Source of the DNA: Bradyrhizobium sp. Ai1a-2
GTDB lineage: Bacteria > Pseudomonadota > Alphaproteobacteria > Rhizobiales > Xanthobacteraceae
Assembly (NCBI RefSeq): GCF_000426245.1
Contig: NZ_AUEZ01000063.1
Location: forward strand, 1-50,232
Direction of reading: 5' to 3'
DNA: 50,232 nucleotides
Made by a program: the position numbers and the translations under genes. Positions 16,277 to 24,974 of the stretch are shown one piece after another (the stretch's first letter is position 1; each line of letters starts with the position of its first letter). Under the pieces are notes generated by a model. That model was not told the origin of the DNA, did no database searches, and saw only the letters and a program-made list of their open reading frames with translations.

Positions 16277-18502
16277 TCACGCATCGATCGCGTCCTTGAT
16301 GCGCTTGCGGGTCAGCGGCAGATCGCGCAGGCGTTTGCCGGTGGCGTGGGCGATAGCGTTGGCGATCGAGGCTGCGGCGGGGCCTTGGCCGGTCTCGCCG
16401 CTGCCGAGAAACGGTTGGCCGGGACGGTTGATGATGTGGACGTTGATGCGATCAGGCACCGCGTCGAAGCGCAGGATCGGATAGGTCTGCCAGTCGATGC
16501 TGGTGATCCTCGTGTCGTCGAAGCTGACACTTTCATATAGCGTCCAGCTCATCGACTGCATGATCGCGCCCTCGATCTGGTTGGTCAGCCCGTCCGGATT
16601 GACCACCTGCCCGGAATCGACAGCAGCGACCGCGCGCAGGAGCTGCGCGCGTCCGGTCTCGCGATTCACCTCCACTTCGGACGCGATGGCACAATAGGCC
16701 GCAAGGTTCTTGTAGCGGGCGAAGGCAAAGCCGTAACCGCGGCCGGCTTGCGGTTTCTGATACCGCTTCCAGCCAAATTCCTGCGCCGCCTTCTCGATGA
16801 CGTCGCGCCCGCGCTGATCCTCCAGATGCCGCAGGCGAAACTCGATCGGGTCGGCATCGGCGAGTCCGGCGAGCTCGTCCATGAAACTCTCGATCGAGAA
16901 CACGTTGTGATAGGCGCCGAGCCCGCGCATCGCCGAAATCCGCAACGGCATCGCCGGAATGAAGTGATGCACCACGCGCGCGTTGGCAAAAGTGTAGAGC
17001 GGGATCGCGTTGCGGTCGCCGCCGCCTTCCGGCAACGGCAACGGCTTTGGCTGCGGAACCGCAAACGCCTGCGCCATGTGCTGCGCGGCAAGCAGCGTGC
17101 CCGCATTGCCCGGCCGCATCGAATGTGTGTTGCTCCACACCGCAAAATTCCAGTCGGCGATCCGGCCATCGGCATCGAGCGAGGCCTTCAGCTTCGTCAC
17201 CATCGCCGGCCCAAACGGCTCCCAGGCGTGCTCCTGTTCGCGCATCCATTGCACGCGCACGGGCCGGCCCGGCAGCGCACGCGCGATCAAGGCGGCGTCG
17301 GCCGCGACATCGTCGGCGCCGTTGTGGCCGTAGCAGCCGGAGCCCTCGACATGGATCAGGCGGACGCTTGCGGGCTGCATCCGCAGCATCTCCGCGATCG
17401 CCTGGCGGTCGGGGTAGACGCCCTGCGTGTGCGTCCAGACCGTCATCGCGCCTTCGACGAAATGCGCCACGGCGCAGGATGGGCCGATCGAGCCATGCGA
17501 CTGATAGGAGCGCGTGTAAGTGGCCTCAACCGTCTTTTGGCCGGATACGGAAGGATCGCTGCGATTGAGGATGGTGGAATCCTGGGAAGGCAGGCTGGTG
17601 AGCACATTGAGCAAATCATTCTGCTTCGGCAGATTCGGGCTTTCTTTCCATTTCGCCGCAGCGGCGAGTGTGTTCATCGCCTTGACCGCCTGAAATTCCT
17701 TGTCCGCGACGACAGCAAGAAAATTGCCATCGCGCACGATCTTGACGACACCGGGCAGTTTTTCGACAGCCGAGCTATCGCATTCGACGAGCTGCGCGCC
17801 GTAGCTCGGCGGCCGCACCACGCGCGCATGCGCCATGTCAGGCAGTCGCATGTCCTGCACATAGGCTTCACCGCCGGTCACCTTGGCCGGGATGTCCACG
17901 CGCGGCACTGGATGGCCGATGATCTTGAAAGTCGCCGGATCCTTCAATTTCGATTGCGGCTGCGCCTGTACGTGAAGCATGTCGGCAGCGACGAGTTCGC
18001 CGTACGTCAGCCGCCTGCCGTCCGGCGCGGCCACCGCGCCGTTGTCGGTCTTCAGGCTTTCTCCAGCGAGATCGAGCCGCTTCGCCGCCTCTGCGATCAG
18101 GAGCTCGCGCACCTGCGCGGCGGCATTCAGGATCGCGGCGCCGGAATCCTGCATCGAGTGGCTGCCTGCGGTATAGCCTTCGTTGGCCGTGAGTTGTGTG
18201 TCCGCGGTGACGACGTGGATCGCCTTGAAGGGCACGTCGAGCTGTTCGGCGATCTGCTGGAACGCCGTCTTGAAGCCCTGCCCCAACTCGGCCTTGCCGG
18301 TGAAGGCGGTGATGCGGCCATCGGAATCGATGCGGAGCCACGAATCAAGATAGGGCGCGGTCGCGAGGCTGCCGGGCCGCTTTGGTCCCGCAGCCGCCGG
18401 CGCCCCTTCTTCCGCGAATGCACGGCCTAGCGAGAAGCTGACGATGAGGGCGCCGCCGCCCTGCAGCACGCGGCGGCGGTCGAGGATAACAGGCGCGTTC
18501 AT
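16277..18502 (-). CDS. xanthine dehydrogenase-family molybdopterin-binding subunit (IorB/aldehyde-oxidase type)
   Basis: A 741-residue large subunit of a periplasmic molybdenum hydroxylase. The N-terminus carries a twin-arginine signal (DRRRVLQGGGALIVSF), so it is exported folded with cofactor. Molybdopterin-binding segments include TGKAELGQGFKTAFQQIAEQ, GSHSMQDSGAA, EGSGCYGHNGADD and ISAMRGLGAYHNVFSIESFMDEL. Near the C-terminus FLGSGETGQGPAAAS holds the conserved active-site Glu. This is the isoquinoline 1-oxidoreductase/membrane-bound aldehyde dehydrogenase type, which uses separate 2Fe-2S and cytochrome c subunits, both encoded upstream. The ATG at 18502 has GAGGAG at ideal spacing and overlaps the 2Fe-2S gene by four bases, so translation is coupled. 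The substrate is probably an aldehyde or N-heterocycle; it is not determined. Confidence 0.93.
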   Translation of the reverse strand: MNAPVILDRRRVLQGGGALIVSFSLGRAFAEEGAPAAAGPKRPGSLATAPYLDSWLRIDSDGRITAFTGKAELGQGFKTAFQQIAEQLDVPFKAIHVVTADTQLTANEGYTAGSHSMQDSGAAILNAAAQVRELLIAEAAKRLDLAGESLKTDNGAVAAPDGRRLTYGELVAADMLHVQAQPQSKLKDPATFKIIGHPVPRVDIPAKVTGGEAYVQDMRLPDMAHARVVRPPSYGAQLVECDSSAVEKLPGVVKIVRDGNFLAVVADKEFQAVKAMNTLAAAAKWKESPNLPKQNDLLNVLTSLPSQDSTILNRSDPSVSGQKTVEATYTRSYQSHGSIGPSCAVAHFVEGAMTVWTHTQGVYPDRQAIAEMLRMQPASVRLIHVEGSGCYGHNGADDVAADAALIARALPGRPVRVQWMREQEHAWEPFGPAMVTKLKASLDADGRIADWNFAVWSNTHSMRPGNAGTLLAAQHMAQAFAVPQPKPLPLPEGGGDRNAIPLYTFANARVVHHFIPAMPLRISAMRGLGAYHNVFSIESFMDELAGLADADPIEFRLRHLEDQRGRDVIEKAAQEFGWKRYQKPQAGRGYGFAFARYKNLAAYCAIASEVEVNRETGRAQLLRAVAAVDSGQVVNPDGLTNQIEGAIMQSMSWTLYESVSFDDTRITSIDWQTYPILRFDAVPDRINVHIINRPGQPFLGSGETGQGPAAASIANAIAHATGKRLRDLPLTRKRIKDAIDA

Positions 18503-18993
18503 TGGCCGCTCCTCTCGTTCACAGATGCATCGGCGGTATCCATCAATCGCGCCGCGCGATGCACCGCGCGCAGGATCCGCATATGGGTGCCGCAACGGCA
18601 GAGGTTCGGCTGGAGCTCGGCGCGGATCTGCGCATCGGTCGGTTTTGGATTTCTGAGCAGCAGCGCCTGCGCGCGCATCATCATGCCGGCGATGCAGTAG
18701 CCGCATTGCGCCGCCTGCTCTTCCATGAAGGCACGCTGGATCGGCGCCGGCGCGGACACGGTGCCGAGGCCTTCCAGCGTCGTCACCTGCTTGCCTTCGA
18801 GCAGCACCAGCGGAGTCACGCAGGACAGCACGGCCTTGCCATCCACGATGACGGTGCACGAGCCGCATTGGCCGAGCCCGCAGCCGAACTTGGCGGCGTT
18901 GAGTTTCAGATCGTCGCGCAGCACGTAGAGCAGCGGCGTATCCGGATCGGCGTCGATGTGATTTTCCTGGCCGTTGACCTTCAATGTCATCAT
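18499..18993 (-). CDS. (2Fe-2S)-binding subunit of molybdenum hydroxylase (IorA type)
   Basis: A 164-residue iron-sulfur subunit. The plant-ferredoxin-like cluster is bound by Cys38, Cys43, Cys46 (FGCGLGQCGSC) and Cys58. The second, helical cluster domain uses Cys97/Cys100 (QCGYC) and Cys132/Cys134 (NLCRCG). It passes electrons from the molybdenum centre to the cytochrome subunit. It has no signal peptide of its own and presumably travels with the Tat-dependent large subunit. The start ATG overlaps the cytochrome stop by four bases (ATGA) and its own stop overlaps the large-subunit start in the same way, so the three are translated as a coupled set. Confidence 0.95.
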   Translation of the reverse strand: MMTLKVNGQENHIDADPDTPLLYVLRDDLKLNAAKFGCGLGQCGSCTVIVDGKAVLSCVTPLVLLEGKQVTTLEGLGTVSAPAPIQRAFMEEQAAQCGYCIAGMMMRAQALLLRNPKPTDAQIRAELQPNLCRCGTHMRILRAVHRAARLMDTADASVNERSGQ

Positions 18994-20348
18994 GGCTGGT
19001 CTCGCTGCGAAGGGTCGGCCGGCGCATTGCGCGGACCGGTGGAAGTCTGGAGAAGCGCGGTCTGGGTGCGGCGCGCATCCGCAACGGTCTTTTCAACGTC
19101 GGCCCACGGCTGTTCCTTGCTGAAACGCGCACGCAGGTAATTGAGGAGCGAGGCGACCTGCGCATCGCTCATGCTGGCGGCGAAGCCCGGCATGATCGGA
19201 CTGCGCTCGCCCGCCACCGCTGGAACGCCGGCCAGGATGAGATTGGCGAGGTTGCGGGGATCAGGGCTCGCGACCGCGGTGCTCAGCGCAAGGTTGACGC
19301 CGCCATAGGGCAGCGGCCGGCCTGATTCATGGCAGGAGGCGCAGGCGGCAGCGTAAATCGCCGCACCGGTCGGGTCTCCTTGCGCAGGTGCCGGTTCGGC
19401 TTGCGCAAGCACAGAGCCCCGATCGCGTTCCGGCTTCGCCGCGCCGGAGACGTCGGCCATATAGGTGGCGATGGCACGTACGTCGCTGTCGGGCACTGTG
19501 GAGAGGTTGCTCACCACCTCCGCCATCGGCCCGCGAGCAGTGCCGTGATCGGGATGCCAGCCATGGCGCAAATAGGCGTAAAGCGACTCCGCATTCCACG
19601 GCACCGGCGCATGCGCACGGTCGTTAAGCGCATAAGCGTGCCAATTGTCAGCCTCGCCCCCGGCAAATTGCGCACTGACACGCTCAGCGCCGAGCGCATT
19701 GCGCGGCGTGTGGCAGGCGCCGCAATGGGCGAGGCCGTCGACGAGGTAAGCGCCCCGGTTCCATTCGGCACTCTTTGCGGGATCCGGCTGGAACGTGTCG
19801 CGGCGCAAAAACAGCAATTTCCATCCGGCGATGATCGGCCGCTGGTCCAGCGGAAAGACGAGCTCGTTCGGCCGGGCCACGGCATGCACCGGCGGCCGAG
19901 TCATCAGGAACGCATAGAGCGCCCGGTCGTCCTTATCGGTGACATTGGTGAAGTGGTCATAAGGAAAGGTCGGGTAGAGATGCTGGCCCTCCCGGTTGAC
20001 GCCGGTCCTCATGGCACGCCCGAACGCCGCTTCCGACCACTCGCCGATGCCGGTCTCCGGATCCGGCGTGATGTTGGAGGAAAAGACCACGCCGAACGGG
20101 GTCGGCACCGGCAGGCCGCCGGCAAAATCCTGGCCGTTCCGCCGGGTGTGGCAGCTGTTGCAATTGCCGAGTGCAGCGAGTTCGCGGCCGCGCTTGACCA
20201 CGGCCGGATCGAACGTTTCAGGTGACGGCGGCTCGATCGCAGCGATGGCCGGCCGCCACACGATCGCAAAGGCGGCCGCCGCGCCCACGGCCAGCGCGAC
20301 AGCGACAATGCCTGCGATGATCCGTGGCAATCTCGCCATGCCGGCCAT
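18990..20348 (-). CDS. tri-heme cytochrome c subunit
   Basis: A 452-residue membrane-anchored cytochrome. Residues ~8-32 form an uncleaved signal/anchor helix. Three heme c attachment motifs are present: CNSCH at 63-67, CGACH near 217 and CASCH near 340. This three-heme layout is that of the cytochrome subunits of membrane-bound alcohol and aldehyde dehydrogenases, which hand electrons to ubiquinone or a terminal oxidase. It is the first gene of the molybdenum hydroxylase operon. The ATG at 20348 or, nine bases on, 20339 could be used; neither has a clear ribosome binding site. The gene is divergent from recQ over a short region. Confidence 0.93.
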   Translation of the reverse strand: MAGMARLPRIIAGIVAVALAVGAAAAFAIVWRPAIAAIEPPSPETFDPAVVKRGRELAALGNCNSCHTRRNGQDFAGGLPVPTPFGVVFSSNITPDPETGIGEWSEAAFGRAMRTGVNREGQHLYPTFPYDHFTNVTDKDDRALYAFLMTRPPVHAVARPNELVFPLDQRPIIAGWKLLFLRRDTFQPDPAKSAEWNRGAYLVDGLAHCGACHTPRNALGAERVSAQFAGGEADNWHAYALNDRAHAPVPWNAESLYAYLRHGWHPDHGTARGPMAEVVSNLSTVPDSDVRAIATYMADVSGAAKPERDRGSVLAQAEPAPAQGDPTGAAIYAAACASCHESGRPLPYGGVNLALSTAVASPDPRNLANLILAGVPAVAGERSPIMPGFAASMSDAQVASLLNYLRARFSKEQPWADVEKTVADARRTQTALLQTSTGPRNAPADPSQRDQP

Positions 20349-20446
20349 TTGAGTTTGTGGTTGGACCGTGTTTTAACACGGATATCCCGGCATCGTTCGC
20401 CGACAGGGCTCCCGATCACCGCTTCTTGACTACATCTGAAACCGAC

Positions 20447-22309
20447 ATGGATTCTGTCCTCAACCGCGCGTCCGGCGATGTCAGGGATGCGCTCTCCGTG
20501 CTCAATTCCGTGTTCGGCCTCACAACGTTCCGGGGCGCGCAGGAAGAGATCGTCCGCCATGTGACCGATGGCGGTAATTGCCTGGTGCTGATGCCGACCG
20601 GCGGGGGCAAATCGCTCTGCTACCAGCTGCCGTCGCTGCTGCGCGAGGGCTGCGGCATCGTGGTCTCGCCGCTGATCGCGCTGATGCGCGACCAGGTTGC
20701 GGGCCTCACCGAGGCCGGCGTCAACGCGGCCGTGCTGAACTCGACGCTGTCGCCGCAAGAAGCCAATGAGGTCGAGCGGCGGCTGATCGCAGGCGATCTC
20801 GATCTGCTGTATGTCGCACCAGAACGGCTGGTGACGCCGCGCTGCCTCAGCCTGCTCGCACAGGCGAAGATCGCACTGTTTGCGATCGACGAGGCGCATT
20901 GCGTCTCGCAATGGGGCCATGATTTCCGGCCCGAATATATCGGCCTTTCCGTGATCGCCGAGCGCTTTCCCGACGTGCCGCGCATGGCGCTGACCGCGAC
21001 CGCCGACGACTTGACACGCCAGGAGATCGCCGAACGGCTTTCGCTTGCCGACGCCCCGCGCTTCGTCTCGAGCTTCGACCGGCCGAACATCCGCTACGAA
21101 ATCATCGACAAGGTGAATTCGCTGACGCAATTGAAGGCGTTCATCGCCGAGCGCCATGCCGGGGAGGCCGGCGTGGTCTATTGCCTGTCGCGCGCCAAGG
21201 TGGAAGACGTCGCAGCCTCGCTCAGCGCGGCCGGCATCCCTGCGCTGCCTTATCACGCCGGGCTGGAACCCAGCGTGCGCGCACGCAATCAGGATCGCTT
21301 CATCAACGAGGACGGCATCGTCGTCGTCGCCACCGTTGCCTTCGGCATGGGCATCGACAAGCCGGACGTGCGCTTCGTCGCCCATCTCGATCTGCCCAAG
21401 AGCATCGAAGCCTATTACCAGGAGACCGGCCGCGCGGGACGCGACGGCAAGGCGTCAAGCGCGTGGATGGCTTATGGCCTCTCCGACATCGTGCAGCAGC
21501 GCCGCATGATTGACGAATCCACTGGCTCCGATGCCTATAAGCGCGTCTCGATCGGCAAGCTCGATTCGCTGGTGGCGCTGGCGGAAACCGTGGGCTGCCG
21601 CCGGCGGCGCCTGCTGGCCTATTTCGGCGAGGCGCTGACGGAAGAGAATTGCGGCAATTGCGACAATTGCCTGTCGCCGCCCCGCGTGCGCGACGGCAAG
21701 ATTTTGGCGCAGAAGATGCTGTCCTGCGTCTACCGCACCGGCCAGCGCTTCGGCGCCATGCACCTGATCGACGTACTGGTCGGCCGCCTCACCGAGCGCG
21801 TGACCCAGTTTGGACACGACAAGCTTTCGGTGTTCGGCGTCGGCCGCGAGCTCAATGAGAAGCAGTGGCGCGCGGTGCTGCGCCAGCTCGTCGCCATGGG
21901 GCATCTTTGGGCCGACGGCGAGGCTTTCGGCGCGCTGAAACTGACCGAGAGCGCGCGCGGCGTCCTGAAAGGCGAGACCGAGGTGCTGCTGCGCGAGCAG
22001 GCGGAAGGCGCGCGCAACCGCGCCATCCGTTCCAAGTCGCGGCGCGGCGAGCTTGCGCCTGTCGCGGCCGGCCAGGGCAAGGCCGCCAATCCTGCGCTTC
22101 ACGCCGCGCTGCGCGCCTGGCGCTCCGAGGTGGCGCGGCAGCGCAGCGTTCCGGCCTATGTCGTGCTGCACGATTCCACCATCGACGGCATCGCCGCCGT
22201 GCGCCCGACGACGCTCGACCAGCTTCGCGGCATCGCCGGAATCGGCGATAAGAAGCTCGAGCACTACGGCGACGAGCTGATCGCGGTGGTGCGGTCGACC
22301 GAAGGCTGA
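20447..22309 (+). CDS. recQ: ATP-dependent DNA helicase RecQ
   Basis: A 620-residue 3'-5' helicase for recombination and replication repair. Helicase motifs in order: Walker A PTGGGKSLCYQLP near residues 50-62, IDEAHCVSQWGHDFRPEY (DEAH), LTATAD, ATVAFGMGIDKPDVRFV and QETGRAGRDG. The RQC zinc site is seen in CGNCDNC, followed by a winged helix and a C-terminal HRDC domain (TTLDQLRGIAGIGDKKLEHYGDE). The length is usual for proteobacterial RecQ. The open frame extends to 20324, but family alignment supports ATG 20447. It lies on the opposite strand to the cytochrome gene and is followed by a repeat element. Confidence 0.96.
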   Translation: MDSVLNRASGDVRDALSVLNSVFGLTTFRGAQEEIVRHVTDGGNCLVLMPTGGGKSLCYQLPSLLREGCGIVVSPLIALMRDQVAGLTEAGVNAAVLNSTLSPQEANEVERRLIAGDLDLLYVAPERLVTPRCLSLLAQAKIALFAIDEAHCVSQWGHDFRPEYIGLSVIAERFPDVPRMALTATADDLTRQEIAERLSLADAPRFVSSFDRPNIRYEIIDKVNSLTQLKAFIAERHAGEAGVVYCLSRAKVEDVAASLSAAGIPALPYHAGLEPSVRARNQDRFINEDGIVVVATVAFGMGIDKPDVRFVAHLDLPKSIEAYYQETGRAGRDGKASSAWMAYGLSDIVQQRRMIDESTGSDAYKRVSIGKLDSLVALAETVGCRRRRLLAYFGEALTEENCGNCDNCLSPPRVRDGKILAQKMLSCVYRTGQRFGAMHLIDVLVGRLTERVTQFGHDKLSVFGVGRELNEKQWRAVLRQLVAMGHLWADGEAFGALKLTESARGVLKGETEVLLREQAEGARNRAIRSKSRRGELAPVAAGQGKAANPALHAALRAWRSEVARQRSVPAYVVLHDSTIDGIAAVRPTTLDQLRGIAGIGDKKLEHYGDELIAVVRSTEG

Positions 22310-22351
22310 GCGCCCGATCTGGGCGTTTGGCGACGGCATTTCCGGTTGCTG

Positions 22352-22476
22352 GAGCATGATCCGGAAAAGTGGAAACCGGTTTTCCTTCGCGACAAACGCG
22401 GAGCGTTTGCGCGGAGATCATGCTCAAATAGCGAGATGAGATCATGATCCGATTTCATCCAATCGGATCATGATCT
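22352..22476. repeat. dispersed repeat, GAGCATGATCCGGAAAAG type (copy 1)
   Basis: Begins GAGCATGATCCGGAAAAGT and ends in a perfect 16-base inverted repeat (22439-22454 and 22461-22476) around TCATCC. Copy 2 at 43007-43126 is closely similar, and a degenerate relative lies at 33340-33414. This family is widespread in Bradyrhizobium and other Rhizobiales. It fills the gap between recQ and the metallophosphoesterase gene. Confidence 0.88.
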
Positions 22477-22488
22477 AGGGTGGCGGCG

Positions 22489-23430
22489 ATGCACGAATTG
22501 GGCCTTCAGGACTTGATCAAGCGGATCGGCGCCGAGCATGTCAGGCGGCGGTTGAACGACGAAACCGAACACGAGGCGCAGCTGTTCGGCCAGGGGACGC
22601 TATTCTTCAACCTGGAGAACTCGCTGCTTGCGCCGGGCGTCATTGCAACGGCGCTCAAGCTTACCGGGCTGTACGGCCGCGCGCGGCAGAACGCGGACCG
22701 CGTGTGCCTCAGGCGGAACGAGCTCGCCTCGACCGTATTGCCCAAGAGCTTTGACGGTTTCACCATGCTGCATATCAGCGACCTGCACGCCGACATGAGC
22801 GCCGGTGCCATGCGGAGGCTGCCCGGCATGGTCGCGGACCTCGCCTATGATATCTGCGTCCTGACCGGCGACTATCGCGGCCAGACCTTTGGTCCGTTCG
22901 ACAAGAGCCTTGAATATCTTGCACCGGTGATCGCGGCGCTGAAGCCACCGGTTTACGGCATCCTCGGCAATCACGACACGATCCGGATGACGCCGGGATT
23001 GGAGGCTATGGGCATCCGGATGCTGTTCAACGAGTGCGAGGTGATCCGGCGCGGCGATGAGGCGATCTATCTCGCCGGCGTCGACGATGCGCATTTCTAT
23101 CGCGCCGACGACATCGGCAAGGCTGCCGCGTCGATTCCAGGCGGCGCCTTCTCGATCCTGCTTTCGCATACGCCGGAAGTGTACCGGGCGGCGGCTGCCG
23201 CGAGCTTCGACCTGATGCTGAGCGGGCACACCCATGGCGGCCAGCTCTGCCTGCCCGGCGGCATCGCGATCAAGCTGGAAGCATGGCTGCCGCGCGCGTT
23301 CGGCGCCGGCGCCTGGCGCTACGACAAGATGGCCGGCTACACCTCGGTGGGCGCCGGCACCAGCCTGCTGCCGGTCCGCCTCAATTGCCCGGCGGAGATC
23401 ACGCTGCACACGCTGCGACGGGCGGCGTAA
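22489..23430 (+). CDS. calcineurin-like metallophosphoesterase
   Basis: A 313-residue phosphoesterase. The dimetal motifs appear in the usual order: ISDLHAD (DxH), LTGDYRG (GD), ILGNHDT (GNHD), LSHTPEVYR and SGHTHGGQLCLP (GHTH). An N-terminal ~85-residue extension, amphipathic and without a clear membrane span, precedes the catalytic domain. The closest pattern is the YkuE/YaeI-like UDP-2,3-diacylglucosamine or phosphodiester hydrolase group; the substrate is uncertain. I chose ATG 22489 over GTG 22480 because GGGTGG lies at suitable distance. The repeat element at 22352-22476 ends 12 bases before the start, so it may carry part of the promoter. Confidence 0.88.
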   Translation: MHELGLQDLIKRIGAEHVRRRLNDETEHEAQLFGQGTLFFNLENSLLAPGVIATALKLTGLYGRARQNADRVCLRRNELASTVLPKSFDGFTMLHISDLHADMSAGAMRRLPGMVADLAYDICVLTGDYRGQTFGPFDKSLEYLAPVIAALKPPVYGILGNHDTIRMTPGLEAMGIRMLFNECEVIRRGDEAIYLAGVDDAHFYRADDIGKAAASIPGGAFSILLSHTPEVYRAAAAASFDLMLSGHTHGGQLCLPGGIAIKLEAWLPRAFGAGAWRYDKMAGYTSVGAGTSLLPVRLNCPAEITLHTLRRAA

Positions 23431-23455
23431 CGCGCCATGCGCGGGCGTGCCTGCG

Positions 23456-24733
23456 TCAACGAGCCGGCTTCTTCGCCCTCGCACTCTGCTCTTTCGCGGT
23501 GCACGAGATCAGCAGCGTGTAACCGCGGGCGGCTTTCGCGATCTCTGCGGTTTCCTTGTTCGGGTCGCGTTGCGTGGTGGCACGATACGCCACCGCGCTG
23601 TTGTCGAGGAAATCCTTGAGGGCACCGGTCTTGATGGCGAAGTTGATGTTCTCGGGAATGTTGCCGGTGGCCTGCGCCACCTTGATCGCATCGAGCTTGC
23701 CCGAGACTACGCCGACCACGGCGCCGGTGAAGTCGAGCAGCGGACCGCCGCTGTTTCCCGGTTGCACCGCAGCGCTGATCTGCAGAAAGCGGGTGTCGTT
23801 GAACATGCCGCTCATCGAACTGACAATGCCGGTGGTGACGGTGAAATCCGATGTCAGCAGCCCGTGATACGGATAACCTATCGCGATCACGCCGTCTCCG
23901 GTTTGCACCGAATACTCCCGGATGGTCGCCACTTCCTTGAACAGGCTGGGTGCCTGCAGCAGCGCCAGATCGTTGGTTTGGTCACTCGAGACCAGCCGCA
24001 GCTTGATCGGCGCTTCGCCGCCGAGATTGCCGCTGATCTCGTCGCAGCCACTGATGACGTGGTTGTTGGTGACGATGTGTCCGTTGCCGCTGATCACAAA
24101 GCCGGTACCGGTCTTGTTGACGGGCTTGGCCTGCTTCGGCGGCGCGGCACTGGGCTGGGCCGGCTCAGCCGTCGACGGTGCGGCGGCCTGCTTCGGCGGT
24201 GCGACCGCAAACTCACCGGCATTGGCGAGCCCGTTCTTCCTGACGCTTTCGACGCAAGTGACCAGCGCGGGCAACAGCTGCGCGGTCTGGTTCAGGTTGA
24301 ACTGGAAGAGCTGGCCCTCGGCAAACGCGCTCATCGTCCGCGCCTTGCGGAATTGATTGATCAGCGACGAATTGAGCGGCATGTCGACCGCCACGAGCTG
24401 CGCCCCAAGCGGCCGCCCATACACGTTGAAGGGCTGCTGGCCGTCAAAGGTCAGCGTCATCGGAAAGGATTCGCCGGCCGTCAACCGCCAGCCCTGATGG
24501 GAAAATCCCAGGCGCCAATTGCCGCGGGCGTCGATCAGGACCAGGAAGTAGATGCCGCTCTGGTAGGAGGCACCGGCGGCGCAATGAGTGAAGTTGCCGC
24601 TGCTGTCGTCGGTATAGGCGCCGCCCTGCCAGTTGCCTATCGTGATCGAGCCGTAAGGCCCGCGCGCATGCGAAGATGGCACGGACAGAAGAACGCACGC
24701 GGCCGCGACAACCGCGCTGATTGCAAGTCTCAT
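23456..24733 (-). CDS. trypsin-like peptidase, S1C/HtrA-type catalytic domain
   Basis: A 425-residue exported protease. A signal peptide (ISAVVAAACVLLSVPSSHA) is followed by a ~140-residue N-terminal domain with paired cysteines and no match that I recognise. A Pro/Ala/Lys linker (AAPSTAEPAQPSAAPPKQAK) leads to a trypsin-like domain with His in VTNNHVISGC, Asp in TNDLALLQ and Ser in QPGNSGGPLLD. No PDZ domain follows, unlike DegP. The N-terminal domain may be a binding module that recruits substrate. The start at 24733 is followed directly by the signal peptide. The last residues are basic and divergent. Confidence 0.87.
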   Translation of the reverse strand: MRLAISAVVAAACVLLSVPSSHARGPYGSITIGNWQGGAYTDDSSGNFTHCAAGASYQSGIYFLVLIDARGNWRLGFSHQGWRLTAGESFPMTLTFDGQQPFNVYGRPLGAQLVAVDMPLNSSLINQFRKARTMSAFAEGQLFQFNLNQTAQLLPALVTCVESVRKNGLANAGEFAVAPPKQAAAPSTAEPAQPSAAPPKQAKPVNKTGTGFVISGNGHIVTNNHVISGCDEISGNLGGEAPIKLRLVSSDQTNDLALLQAPSLFKEVATIREYSVQTGDGVIAIGYPYHGLLTSDFTVTTGIVSSMSGMFNDTRFLQISAAVQPGNSGGPLLDFTGAVVGVVSGKLDAIKVAQATGNIPENINFAIKTGALKDFLDNSAVAYRATTQRDPNKETAEIAKAARGYTLLISCTAKEQSARAKKPAR

Positions 24734-24884
24734 ACTTCACTACCCCAGCCACGGCCCATCATAGGAGGCTTCGGAACTCGTCCGCAAGCTGCGTGCGAAC
24801 GGCGCTGTCAGGCGCCGGACGCCATGCCTAATGTTCTTATTTTGTTCTTAGTGTGAAATCTCGTCAACCAGAAAGTGAGGAGCC

Positions 24885-24968
24885 GTAGCCCGGATGAAGC
24901 GAAGCGCAATCCGGGACAGACCATCGCGGATGCGATGCCCCGGGTTGCGCTGCGCTCCACCCGGCTAC
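24885..24968. repeat. inverted-repeat element, GTAGCCCGGATGAAGCG type
   Basis: Second full copy of the family at 16141-16227, with arms starting GTAGCCCGGATG and ending CCCGGCTAC. It lies a few bases after the acdS stop codon, in a position that could end acdS transcription. Confidence 0.8.
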
Positions 24969-24974
24969 GTAGCG

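Noticed and set aside
16748..18430. A 560-codon plus-strand open frame opposite the molybdenum subunit
   Set aside because: The opposite strand carries clear molybdopterin motifs; the antisense product has no family pattern.
20009..21385. A 458-codon minus-strand frame across recQ and the cytochrome gene
   Set aside because: It crosses two real genes in the wrong frame or strand and lacks motifs.
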